From Impatiens glandulifera (Eukaryota > Streptophyta > Magnoliopsida > Ericales > Balsaminaceae): a stretch of 64,000 nucleotides of DNA. The notes beneath the pieces are model-generated. The model searched no databases. It saw nothing but the letters and a program-made list of their open reading frames with translations, and was not told the DNA's origin. A program made the translations under genes and the position numbers. This document shows, piece by piece, positions 25,838 to 36,683 of the stretch (its first letter is position 1; the number at the start of each line of letters is the position of its first letter). The DNA lies in assembly GCF_907164915.1 (NCBI RefSeq), contig NC_061868.1, forward strand, positions 50,467,689 to 50,531,688, written 5' to 3'.

Positions 25838-26698
25838 GCACTAGGTCTCTAGCTAAGATCAATTACACTATATATTGAACTTAATTATCCTGATCTTCAA
25901 TTAATCATGTACAAAAGGAAACCGGAATTTATTTATGTTATTGATCCTTCCTCTTCTTCCGGTCCCCTGTCTAAACTAGGGAGAATTTGACAAGTTAGTT
26001 GGAATATATATATATATATATATATATGTATCTTTGCTTCTCAATATGTTCTTTGGTTAGGATTTCCAAATAATTAGGTTATTCAAGTTTCACCCTTTTC
26101 TAGGAGTACCACAAGGGCTCCTATAGTGTATGGGCTAAAGTTGGACATTGGGTTCTTGTTTGTGGCCCAACCCAGCCTTAACCCCTGATAGTAGGGATGG
26201 AAACTATACCCACTACCCAAACCCGTTTCCGAACCCTACGGGGATATGTTAACTCATTCCCGAACTGGGGCACCAGAAACTTAAGTGGTATTCCCTTGGT
26301 CTCCCTCACATGAAAGGGGGGGAAAACAGTCATTTAAAATATATATTACTGTTTTGCCCCCTCCCTTTGAGAGAGATGTGGTTACTACATTTGCAATAAA
26401 AGAAAGAAAGATATATAAACAAAAATTGTCATCTTATACATGATATATAACAAAAGAGTCATGAGATGACAATAATAAGAAATCGTACTTATTACAAAAT
26501 GCCATTATACAATACAAAAGTTGGAAGGATGTTGATGAGGCTGTTTTATTTTATGGGTAACATCAAAAGACAAAACATTGCAAGTAATGAAACTGTGTAT
26601 TTATTTAGAATAATACCTACCAACAGTACTACAACAGTACGTACGCACTTCAATACTCCATCCATCCATCGAATCTATGTTGAAGCAATAAAATGATA
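25838..26698. other. Convergent 3' spacer between KNOX and NAS
   Basis: Holds both 3' UTRs. It contains an AT microsatellite near 26007-26028 and, at 26189-26275, a stretch (AGGGATGGAAACTATACCCA then ACCCGTTTCCGAACCC) resembling widely dispersed plant transposon relics. No gene seen. Confidence 0.4.
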
Positions 26699-27694
26699 TC
26701 ACGCGATGTGATCCTCTACAGCCAGTTCCTCCATCAAGTTCATCCGATTAAACCCCCTGATCTGTTGGCAGCAACAATTGTAATTAGGAAGTATGAGATT
26801 AGCTGATCCCATATCGGCCTGATACTGATGATCATGATCTGCAGCCACCGAAAATGACAACTTGCGCGCGATCACCACCGAGTTGATGACCTCATCCGTC
26901 GGATGGAACACAGACAGAACCTCAAACCCTCGAAGATCACTCGGTTGCACCACCGGATACAGGAAACCCCTAGCACCGTGGGCGCTCCTTAACATGAGGA
27001 ACGCCCCGGGAGCCATATGCTTTCCTAAATGATCAATAACTCTCACCTTCTCCTCTTTATCCATCCCCACAAGAGCAGCCAGAAAAACAACCTCAAACTC
27101 CTTCAACTCGCTGCAAACATCGAGTACATTAGTCGTGTGGAAGACCATGCGAGCGGACAGGTCGGGATCGGACTGAACGAGCCTGGAGGCCACAGAATTG
27201 GCGGAGAAGTCAATGTCGTAGTTGTGGAATGAGGTTTGGGTTAGGTGGTGAGTGGCGAGAACAATGGAGGTGAGAGGGAGTGGGCCGGAGCCGATGAAAG
27301 CGAGTTTGGAGGGAACGCGGTTGATCATATGCTGGGCGAGGATGGTGTACTCGAGTTGGCTTAGTTTAAGGTAGTTGGAGAAGTATGGAAAGAGGGAGAG
27401 GTGGTTAAGTGGGTTTTGAAATGATCCCAAAATGGTGGAGTAGTGAAACTCGAGGAGGCCCTCGGCTTGTCCACATAGTTTGATGAGATTAGACCTGATT
27501 TGTAGAACATCTTCGGGGAGTTTTGTGACATCGAGGTTAGGGTAAGATGGGATGCATGTGTTGACTAGGTCTGTGAAGAGAGTGTTGACATCTTGGGAAG
27601 GTTTCAAGGTTTCTAGCTTTGAGATTTTCTCGTACAATTCGCACACTTTCTCTATCACATTATTTAGGTCTTGTTCTTCTTGATGGCTAACCAT
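26699..27694 (-). CDS. NAS: Nicotianamine synthase
   Basis: An intronless frame of 331 residues. It condenses three S-adenosylmethionine molecules into nicotianamine, the metal chelator used for iron, zinc and copper movement in plants. Family signatures run the full length: LETLKPSQDVNTLFTDLV near the start, RSNLIKLCGQAEGLLE, the SAM-site region KLAFIGSGPLPLTSIVLA, FHNYDIDFSANS, VFLAALVGMDKEEKVRVIDH, HMAPGAFLMLRSAHG and FEVLSVFHPTDEVINSVVIARK. The upstream in-frame codon at 27703 is a TTG, so the ATG at 27694 is taken as start. Length and lack of introns fit plant NAS genes. GC content is clearly above that of its surroundings. The C-terminal tail after VVIARK is variable and Cys/Asn-rich, as is normal. 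Which NAS paralogue it is cannot be said. Confidence 0.97.
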   Translation of the reverse strand: MVSHQEEQDLNNVIEKVCELYEKISKLETLKPSQDVNTLFTDLVNTCIPSYPNLDVTKLPEDVLQIRSNLIKLCGQAEGLLEFHYSTILGSFQNPLNHLSLFPYFSNYLKLSQLEYTILAQHMINRVPSKLAFIGSGPLPLTSIVLATHHLTQTSFHNYDIDFSANSVASRLVQSDPDLSARMVFHTTNVLDVCSELKEFEVVFLAALVGMDKEEKVRVIDHLGKHMAPGAFLMLRSAHGARGFLYPVVQPSDLRGFEVLSVFHPTDEVINSVVIARKLSFSVAADHDHQYQADMGSANLILPNYNCCCQQIRGFNRMNLMEELAVEDHIA

Positions 27695-28145
27695 ATTCTC
27701 CAAAAGAAAGAAAGATAGTTTACTACTTTTGTTGTTTGTCGGAATATTTTGATATCAGACACCCTTCTCCGCAAGACCTTATTTATGGGCACTTTTGTGG
27801 GGTCCACATAATTAAACAGGGGATTAGATGAATCTTTCTAGATTATTTGTCTAATGAATAATTTTTAATGATCAAATTAAAGTCATTAATTCTATAATAA
27901 AATCTTACAAAAATAAAACAACATGAATCATGCAAAAAGAGTAAAATAAATAAATAAATATGAGTGTACATAGTAGGGGTGGGGGACTAGATTCTGCTAC
28001 TTTCCTAAGGTTTCACACACTACTACACTAGGTTTATGGTTTATTTTATGTGGAGAATATATATATATATATGGATGGCCGTTCAATGATTGGTATCAAT
28101 TTGATTTCACACTAGCTAGTTAGTCTTAATAAATAAATAAGTCAA

Positions 28146-28200
<55 letters not shown>

Positions 28201-30427
28201 TATATATATTACCTGTTATTATGTTATAGGCAATAACGATGTAGCTAGTCTTGGATTGGATTGGATTAGACAATTACATGAAGAATGCCTGATTTAATTT
28301 GGACTTAGCTCACAATATTTAATAAATTTAGGGACACATTCAATATTGTAATAAGTAGTATTGATTCACTTCCAAATATTTATATATCAATTTTTATTTC
28401 TGTTAATCAACTTCTTGCTTGCAATCTATCTGCATTACCTTTCATCAACTCTAAAACTATGCCAACAGACCTAATAATATATACCTAGGGTTAGGGTCCA
28501 AGTCCTGGTCCAGGCCATTAGGAATACATGCAAGAACAAATAAATTATTAATGATAAGTGTGAAGGCTACATACACATATATTTTATTAAATAATTATAT
28601 ATCTTCATTTATTTATTTTATTTTCAAAATAGTCTTTATATTAAATATTATAAAAATCATTTAAACACAACGACTAAGCATGACATGAAAAAATAAAATA
28701 AAAAATAATCCAACCGATTATTGAGCTCATAGTTGCTAGATCTTTAAAAGAAGAATAACTACTCGACCTCTCCTACTCGTGATTAGTTTTATTTTATTAT
28801 ATATATTTATTTGTGTCCCTCTCAAATTAAAAAAATGATAATTTAAACGTCTAATACATAATAAATATTTTGTCATCGTGATATCATACCAGAAGACAAA
28901 TATATTATATATTAATTAAATCAAAGTGTGGCTGCAATAGGCCTGTTATATATATAAATTGCACACTCCATTTTTCATTTATGCTTTTGTCTAATTACAT
29001 GCAATTAATTTATAACCCCAAAAATGTGCCAGGTAGTAGTAGAGTGAATAAATTACCAACCCTTCTGCTTAATTCATTTAATTAGGACTAGGATTATATA
29101 CGATTCTAACATTAGTATATATATGTATTAAGGATAAAAAAAATAAATTATTTAAATTTATTATCATTAAAATTAAGACACTCAGTCACACTTTTAACCT
29201 TCAATATATATTTATAGTACTGTCCTCAAACTAGTATGATCGTTTTCACTAGAAATGGTTCTGTTTTTTTTTTTTTAATTAAAGGAGCATTATTCATGGC
29301 ATTTATAAATTAAAATGCTGGTTTAATTATTCTTGGTAAAAAAACATGGCTCTGCATAAACTTGAATGGGCATTAATAATAATAATAATAATAATATTTT
29401 ATAGTTATAGTTCTAGCTAGAGCTAGTGTGAGTAGTGTTGACATTATTGTTGGTGATCCTTTGAGCTCTTATTCAACTTAAATAATAAAGCCCAACATTA
29501 TTGTGTACATGTACATTATGTCCCAATATTTAATTTAAATTTGTTATCTCCAACTTTCATTGGAGGATATTAATCCATCTCTTTATGCCAGTGCATGCTT
29601 TTTCACTTTTGAAATTTGAAATATATTCTTATTCATCTATTTTTCTTTTTCTTTAAGTATCTGAATATGTACATTTTTGGTAATTTATTTGAAGCTGTCC
29701 AAATAATTTATCTAAATCTCATGATGATGATGTTGGTGTGTTATTGAACTTATATTATATAATATGAGTCATACTATAAACTACTTTGTTTGTTTCATTG
29801 AAGATGTTTTCAAATGAAAAAGTGAATTTGATTGTCGGTTGTGGTGGTTGGTTTTTATTACTGCTTTGTCCTGTTTGTTTTCTGAATTTAATTCGTCTTA
29901 AATAAGAACCCCACTAAATGCGACTACTCGACAATGATAAAATTAGTGGGGAAATGGAACCAAATATTTCCACAGTAGGTAGTGTTGGGGCCTAAAGAAA
30001 TGGCTGAATAATGGATGGTGGAGCTTCCTTTCTTAATTAATGTTCTTTTTCCTTTCCTTTCCTTTCCTTTCCTTTGCTTTGTCACCTTCTGTCAAAACTC
30101 TAACTTGTTGTTATTTGGTCAAATCAAAATGCACCAGAAAAGAAAAGAAAAGCCACCCCACCCCCATGTTGTTTTGCCTCACTATCAGAATTCTGATTCC
30201 CTTTTAAAGTTGCCCCCCACCCACAAAGGCCAAACTATGGCTCTATTTGGAAACCGTCCCACATTGAAATCCAATTTTTTATTATTTTCAAATAACCCTA
30301 CGCAGTACATCAATCAAACAAACTCTAATAGGTGTAGGAACAATTCAAGTAAGTGTATGTATGTATGATACAACACTACATGCAGTTAGCAGCAATACAA
30401 TCTAATTAATAATAATAATAATAATAA
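27695..30427. other. 2.7 kb intergenic region upstream of NAS, no gene seen
   Basis: AT-rich. Contains (AT)n at 28148-28209, an AAT repeat near 29375-29395, and (TTTCC)n at 30050-30074. The NAS promoter should lie in the part next to 27700. No coding or RNA gene could be supported. Confidence 0.4.
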
Positions 30428-33162
30428 TCAAAGATCTTCGCGGCTTTCATATGTAGGAGGAGTAGGAGATTCATAAGACTCCGTTTCATCATAATTTTCA
30501 TAAACTGTTGTTGTTTCCTCTTCAGCACTTTCAAAAGAAGCAGCATCAGTTGTTGTTTCCTCTTCAGCACTTTCAAAAGAAGCAGCATCAGTTGTTGTTG
30601 TTGACTCCAAATCATTATTATCTTTAATTTCTTCTTCTTCTTCTTCTTGGAGATTTTTAAGACCATCACCATCAGCTTCACCAAATTGAAGCAAGAAATG
30701 AACTCCATTCACAACATCATACACCATCAATCCAATCCTTCCTCCAACCCAGCCTCCAAATTCACTTCCAACCAAATACCCGACCCGCCCAAATTTTTGC
30801 TCTCCTATGTACCCGCCCGCATAAGCACCAACCAACGTACCGCTACCCCTAAGGAGTCCTTCGGCTACAGTACCCCCATAATATAGTGCTTCAAAAAAAT
30901 CCCATCCAGAAGAAATGATGGGGCCTATGATGCGTTTGGCTTTACGCGTCGCTAGCTTTGCTGCTTTTGCGCCTTCCTTCTGTGCTTGTTTGGCTGCTTC
31001 CTGTGCAATTAGCCCTTGGCTTAGAGCTTCTATAAGTGCCTTTTCAATTGCTTCGTGTCGCGATCTCTCCACATGGGACGACCTTATGTTGTAGAAGTAG
31101 ATTTTTACGCTCTCCTTCACTGCACATGCCAGACTCCCTGTAGATCCGTCTAAGCAGTCAAAGATTGTGAATTTCCCACTCGTTGAAGAAGCCTCCTCAC
31201 CAACCAGATGCCTACATTTATCAGCTGCAAAGCGGAAACAACTAATCATCGTGAAATTCAAAATGTTCTAAACAGAAAACGGGTTGTCTTAAGGTGCGTT
31301 TGATCAAACTGACAATAAAGTGTTAATTACTGAATTTTAAGTGCCAAATCAGTTGAAAATGATTGTTGAATAAACGACATGAAAATATCTGAAATTTAAG
31401 TACTGTAAGTTGATTTTATAAAATGTCGGAAAAAGGTGCTCAAGGACTATTTTAGCCTTACTGTAACGTAATTTGATTAAAGTTATGTTACCGAGTTAAG
31501 TCATTAATAGTAGTTTCTTCAATTAAGCTGCTTAATAAATCGAGTCAGACTTTTTCTAGCTAAATTGTTTAGCTTATATTTATATTTTTGCTGAGAGGAA
31601 GCCTCATTTTATACATATAGAAAAAGCAAATTACAAAATTGAGCACTGCTTGGAGGAACAATCAAGGAAGGACAACTCCAAAGTGCTGACAAGACTGAGC
31701 ACAAGAACATAGTTCATGGGCTAGTTGAACAAATGTACGAGGTACAAGTACAATGGAAAGAAAGCGAGAAAAAGACTACATGATGTAGTTTACTTATGTT
31801 TTAGTTGATTCTACATAATTAAATGGTTTTAAATAACAAATATGAAACAAACTTAATTCAAAATAAACAAAGAGTTTTGATTATGTGATGTGTTAAACAC
31901 TGCCTTAAAATGAGTTGAATGATCTTTACAAAAATCTTATTACATCATTTTATATTCCATTATCTAGATTAACAATTTAGCAAAGTCATAACCACCATAA
32001 TGCTAGCATGCCTTTTTCATTTTTTCTGGAGAAAAAAAGGACACACTACTTAAGTATCATCATTCCTTCATTGGGCCTCTTGTTTCAAATGTATGGATCA
32101 CTTTTGCATCTAGATGTATTGTTTTTAAACGACTAAATGTTGAGCTAAATAAAATAAGAAAAGGCTATCTACTTGAACCAATAATACTTAATCGACATGA
32201 CCTCACTCACATCCTCAAGCAAGTTGATTGAGGGTTCTCCCAATGGATGATTCAAGACCACAAAATGAAAACAAACAACAAGTAGAATGATGACCACTAA
32301 AGGAAAGTTGACAGCTTAGCAAGTTGCTAAGAATCACAACTAAAGGCCGATTGACAACTGAGAAGCTTAAATTCAATTCAATCACAAGACAATCAAGATC
32401 CCACTTATACGGCACAGGTTATTAGTATATCCAACATGAAATGCTTCTAACATAGGAAGCAATAGCCACCACATCAGGTACGACTACACTTCATTCAAGA
32501 AAGTCTTCAAATGAATATAACTAGAGTGTTGAAGAGACAACCGTAATCATAAGTTGACATGCGGCGAAAAACTTATCACTTAATTATAATTATTAGTTAC
32601 AATATTTACATTAGATTTAGAGCTCTAGTATGATTGTGTTGGTTAGTGATTGTGTTGTTAGTGTATATATAGCATTCAAAGTTGTATTTTTCTATCATAT
32701 TATCTAGATTTCTCATATCTTTCTTTCTGACCTCCAATCCTAGATTTGGGTATACTTTTATGTTCCTGTTTAATTTGAGTTTAAGAAAAATAGAATAAGA
32801 CACTTGATTCCCAATGAGCATAATGGTGGTGTCCGACCAACATGTAAAGAATCCAGATAGACAATTCTCATAAAGGAAAAATAGCACAGGACATAAGAAA
32901 CTGAAACCAACAAGTACATGGTTCAATTCATGTATTATTGGCTATCATCCGTTACAGTCGGATCTCAAATTTAACAATTCAATTGCTATCAATGAAATAT
33001 TCAAATTCATTAGAGAAGGGTCCAAAAATAGAATGCATAAACAGAAGATAGTAGTAGGGGTATAATATTGATTAGAAAGAAAGTTTACATACCAACCATA
33101 CTGAGAGAGACAACGCCAATGATGAAGAGTAACAGTTGCACTCTCTTCTTCTGAAAATCCAT
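30428..33162 (-). CDS. Unrecognised secretory-pathway protein with Gly-rich zipper and acidic tail
   Basis: Two exons (33093-33162 and 30428-31224, minus strand) join at GT-AG sites to give 288 residues. Residues 1-23 (MDFQKKRVQLLLFIIGVVSL onward) look like a signal peptide or anchor. Residues about 85-125 are an Ala/Lys-rich, probably helical segment (EALSQGLIAQEAAKQAQKEG). Residues about 125-200 are Gly-rich with small-residue spacing (GTLVGAYAGGYIGEQKFG and GSEFGGWVGGRIG), resembling a glycine zipper that could insert in a membrane. The last 80 residues are acidic, with a duplicated 14-residue unit. I do not recognise the family. Intron 1 is 1.9 kb and holds no other gene that I can see. 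The upstream exon is supported by phase and by the hydrophobic N-terminus, not by homology. Confidence 0.75.
30508..30591 (-). repeat. 42-base in-frame tandem duplication in the unknown protein's tail
   Basis: Two adjacent, essentially identical 42-base units encode two copies of TTTDAASFESAEEE. High identity at the DNA level indicates a recent duplication. Confidence 0.9.
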
Positions 33163-33625
33163 ACTTATCCTCAAGAATTTGGCGACCAAAGCTTTGGAAG
33201 TCTTAAAGATCAAAACAGGTTGACTTCTTCTTCTTCACGCAGATGAGTTCCTAGTGCTTCCGGCGAGTCTGTGCCGTTCTTTTGAGAGAAGAAAAAGTCA
33301 AAATCGAGACTTTGTGAGATCCCTTTTCCGCCTGCTATTGGGAGAAGAAAACGCGATCTATATATGCGTCCCTCTCTTCTCTTGCTAACCGCCCTCCTTC
33401 TGTGGAGAAGAGATCCAAAAGCGTCAGTTGTAGACTTGTAGTAGTAGTAGTAATAGGTCAAAGGCGTCGGTTGTACATCTTCCTTCCTTCCTTCCCTAGA
33501 GAATAAAGAAGAAGAAGAAGAAGAAGAAGAGGGAAATTCCTTTTGCGTGACTTATTGCATAATAATAAATTCATTTTAAAATGAGGAAAGCAATTTATGT
33601 TAGATTTTTGTAATACTAGTAATTA

Positions 33626-33669
<44 letters not shown>

Positions 33670-34419
33670 GATTGAGATTGCAGCTCTATCTATGGTATCT
33701 ATATATACTTTGATTTGTTTGGGGGCAGTAACAATATACTTGTGAAATAAGAAGAAAACTTAAGGCATGATTTTGGTACTCTCATGTGTTAATATTTTAA
33801 CAAAGATATCATTTTTCTAGCTAAAACCGTATCCTTGTTAGTTATCTGAACAAAAACGACACAGAAACAATGTTTACGAAAATATGGAATTTTATTAGGT
33901 AGGATAATCGAGGAGGAGGATGATGACAATTACAATGGTTCTTTTATTGGGACTCTTATGAGTTATCTTATTATTAGTGATCATTGCTAATTTGAAAAAT
34001 CAATTAATTGAGATGTGTTTCTAAATGGTTACTTTATCCTATCCTGTTAGTTGCTGCTTAAAGAGTAAAAATAGATAGGTAATACTAACTTATGGGGGTG
34101 TGAGACTTTTCTGAAAACAAGCGTTTTTGCCCTGATAACGTTCTGTTCTGTTTCTGTGGTCAGCAGCCACCCATTGAATAAACCCCTTAAGTTCAAATTC
34201 TATTGATTTCTCAAAAATATCTTACAATTTTTAGTGGCAACCAAAAACCAGTCCAAATGAAACAAACAAACAAACGAAAGATTACGTGGTTCAATTCATG
34301 TATAAATCAAATCAATCAGCCAAAATAACTGTAATATAGTTAGTAATATATACACACACAGGGAAAAATGGAGGTTCTGTCTGTTAAAACATCATTAGCT
34401 TAGCTTAGTTAATAGTAAT
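33163..34419. other. Spacer between the unknown gene's 5' end and the PPR 3' end
   Basis: Contains the promoter side of the unknown gene (CTTC/GAAG repeats near 33480-33530) and an AT microsatellite at 33632-33667. Nothing coding seen. Confidence 0.4.
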
Positions 34420-36264
34420 TCAATTTGGATAACCATTGTAAAGATGTCCATCAATATCTGGAACAAATCCTTTTTCCATCATCTCCTCTTTAATAATGTC
34501 ATAAGTGATCTTATTAGGAACCAATCCCTTCTCCAACATCTCATTCACAAGCCTATTAGCTTCTTCAAGCTTCCCCTTCTTACAATAACCTTTTATCAGC
34601 ACATTAAAAGTTACAACATTCGCCTTCTTTCCGTTCCTTTCCATCCTAGCCCTGATTTTCAAAGCCCCCTGAATATTGTTATTGCCCAGTTCACTGCAAT
34701 ATCCATCCATCAATGTGTTGTAAGTCACCTGATTTGGATTTAAGCCCTCCTTACACATCTCGTCCAGAAGTCCAGTCGCATTCTTCAGCTCCCCTCTCTT
34801 GCAAAATGCACCTACCCGTATGTTATATGTTATAACATCCGGTTTCAAACCTTTCTTCTTCATATCATCTACAAGCTTCCCAGCCATATCAATGTTTCCA
34901 TTGTCTAGGAATCCTCCAAGTAAACAGTTGTAAGTGGAAACATTAGGAAGCACCTTTCTATCATTCTTCATCTCAAGGTACAAGGAAATCGCTTCGTCGG
35001 TTCTGCCCGATTTGCAATAGGCGTCGATTAGTGTGTTGAACGTCAAGACATTTGGATCGAGTCGTTCAACTAAAATATCATCAAATAGCTTCCTAGCTTC
35101 ATCCAACATTTTTTTCTTGGAAAATCCATTGATAAGGGCGTTATAAGTGACGATGTTGGGTTTCAAACCGGACCCAATCATCTCGTCTCGCAAAAGAAGG
35201 GCATCGTCGAGCTTGCCCTCACTGCATAGTCCGTGAATCAGACAGTTGTACGTGACAACAGTCGGTCGCAGACCTTGCTCTTGCATTTCGTCGAACACCT
35301 TCAAGGCGGCTGGAACATTTTCGTCGTTACAAAATCCACTGATAAGAATGTTGAAAGTAATCACATTCGGGGTGACCTCTTTCGAGACCATTTCCTTCAA
35401 CAAAGCATCTGCTTTGTACATTCTTCCTGTTCTACCCTTGTTGCAGTATCCAGAAATAAGTGTATTGTAAGTGACAACCGAAGGAGAAATTCCCATTGCT
35501 ATCATGTCTTCTATAACATCCTTAGCCTTATGCAACCTCCCAGCTTTACACAATCCGCTAATTACTGTGTTAAAAGTAACCCTGTTGACCTTAATCTTCC
35601 TCTTCATCATCTCCTTGTAAACAATCTCAACGAGACCAAACTTACTTTCATCAACCATAGACTTCAAAATCGGATTACAAGATAAAACTGATAACTTAAA
35701 CCCATAATCCCTTGCTCTCTCGAATGCTTCGAATGCTAAATTAATCTTCATATTATATACATATGCTAGTACTAGCATATCTACAATGATTGAATTAGCA
35801 CAGAATTCATTACTCTGTGAAGAAAGCGTGTGGAAAATAGCCGAATTCGTGTACCTTTCTTCCTTGGCCATAAAATGCAACATAGACCTGATTTTTCCAT
35901 ATCTCTTCGCATTCGCTAATGAATGAAGTAATCTACAGAAAATTCCAAGACTATGCAAGACTCCGAATTCCTTTTCGTTCCAATCAAAGTATCGGAGGAC
36001 TATTTCCGAATCGGCTCCCAAAGCGAACAGATTTTGAAGTAGGTTTACAGGGTTTGTGTTTTCGGTTGCGGATCTAATCTGGGGCCAGTCTTGTCTCCTT
36101 AATAGTTCAGCGACATTAGCAATATCGAAATTTTCTGAGACAGGAGGCTGGAATCCTGAGTCGGATGAAATAAATCTGAAGTGGGTGTGGAGGAAGTGAT
36201 TGAATAGGGAAACTCGATTGGAGTGAAGATGTTTCTGAAACTGGAGACCAAGCCAGAAATTCAT
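34420..36264 (-). CDS. P-type pentatricopeptide repeat protein
   Basis: An intronless frame of 614 residues, read from the ATG at 36264; a further 15 residues upstream begin only at a TTG. The N-terminal 50 residues are rich in His, Phe, Leu and Ser and poor in acidic residues, consistent with a mitochondrial or plastid presequence. From about residue 165 there are 12 PPR motifs and a truncated thirteenth, most 35 residues long (for example VVTYNCLIHGLCSEGKLDDA). Three are longer: one contains NKGRTGRMYKADALL, one NDRKVLPN and one SELGNNNIQGAL. There is no E, DYW or SMR domain, so it is a pure P-class protein, a group that binds organelle RNA. The ending MMEKGFVPDIDGHLYN resembles what I remember of Arabidopsis At1g09820. 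That assignment is tentative. The RNA target is unknown. Confidence 0.95.
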   Translation of the reverse strand: MNFWLGLQFQKHLHSNRVSLFNHFLHTHFRFISSDSGFQPPVSENFDIANVAELLRRQDWPQIRSATENTNPVNLLQNLFALGADSEIVLRYFDWNEKEFGVLHSLGIFCRLLHSLANAKRYGKIRSMLHFMAKEERYTNSAIFHTLSSQSNEFCANSIIVDMLVLAYVYNMKINLAFEAFERARDYGFKLSVLSCNPILKSMVDESKFGLVEIVYKEMMKRKIKVNRVTFNTVISGLCKAGRLHKAKDVIEDMIAMGISPSVVTYNTLISGYCNKGRTGRMYKADALLKEMVSKEVTPNVITFNILISGFCNDENVPAALKVFDEMQEQGLRPTVVTYNCLIHGLCSEGKLDDALLLRDEMIGSGLKPNIVTYNALINGFSKKKMLDEARKLFDDILVERLDPNVLTFNTLIDAYCKSGRTDEAISLYLEMKNDRKVLPNVSTYNCLLGGFLDNGNIDMAGKLVDDMKKKGLKPDVITYNIRVGAFCKRGELKNATGLLDEMCKEGLNPNQVTYNTLMDGYCSELGNNNIQGALKIRARMERNGKKANVVTFNVLIKGYCKKGKLEEANRLVNEMLEKGLVPNKITYDIIKEEMMEKGFVPDIDGHLYNGYPN

Positions 36265-36683
36265 GTGCAAACAAGGGGCAAAGGGAACAAGATTCAGAGA
36301 GAAATGCAAACAGCGGGTAACAACGGATATCTATCTATCTATCTGTAAGATGAAAATATATTGAAATTGTTATTAAATACGACGAACTGAACAAGCAAGA
36401 TGAAGAATTTTTTTCGAAAATGGTACAGTTTTGGTAAGGGTAAATACGTAATTTGAGAAGATAGGAAGCATAGTTTCGGCAAGGGCTTATAGAGGGTTTT
36501 GCGCTGCTCGTAAAAGCTGTCTTATTTTCCTTTCTGGCTTGGTCTGCAAGACATGATAGAAAACAATGGTGGATCCATTCCATTCCAGTCATTAGCGTAA
36601 ATTGGCAATAAACTTAACCAACTGCATAATCACTGAGAAAAGGGTCAATTTTGGAGCTTAATCTTCACTATTTGCAGCCACTC
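36265..36683. promoter_or_regulatory. Divergent promoter shared by the PPR and Lon genes
   Basis: Only 419 bases separate the two start codons, so the promoters and both 5' UTRs must share this space. An (ATCT)n repeat lies at about 36329-36343 in the PPR leader. No TATA box stands out. Both products look organelle-targeted, which makes co-expression plausible. Confidence 0.5.

Noticed and set aside
30015..30368. 117-codon plus-strand frame next to the unknown gene
   Set aside because: Starts within a TTTCC repeat and shows no recognisable motif or conservation clue; treated as spacer.
35233..35685. 150-codon plus-strand frame
   Set aside because: Antisense shadow of the PPR repeats, with no family resemblance.
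36265..36309. 15-residue extension of the PPR protein
   Set aside because: Its first codon is TTG; no in-frame ATG lies upstream.
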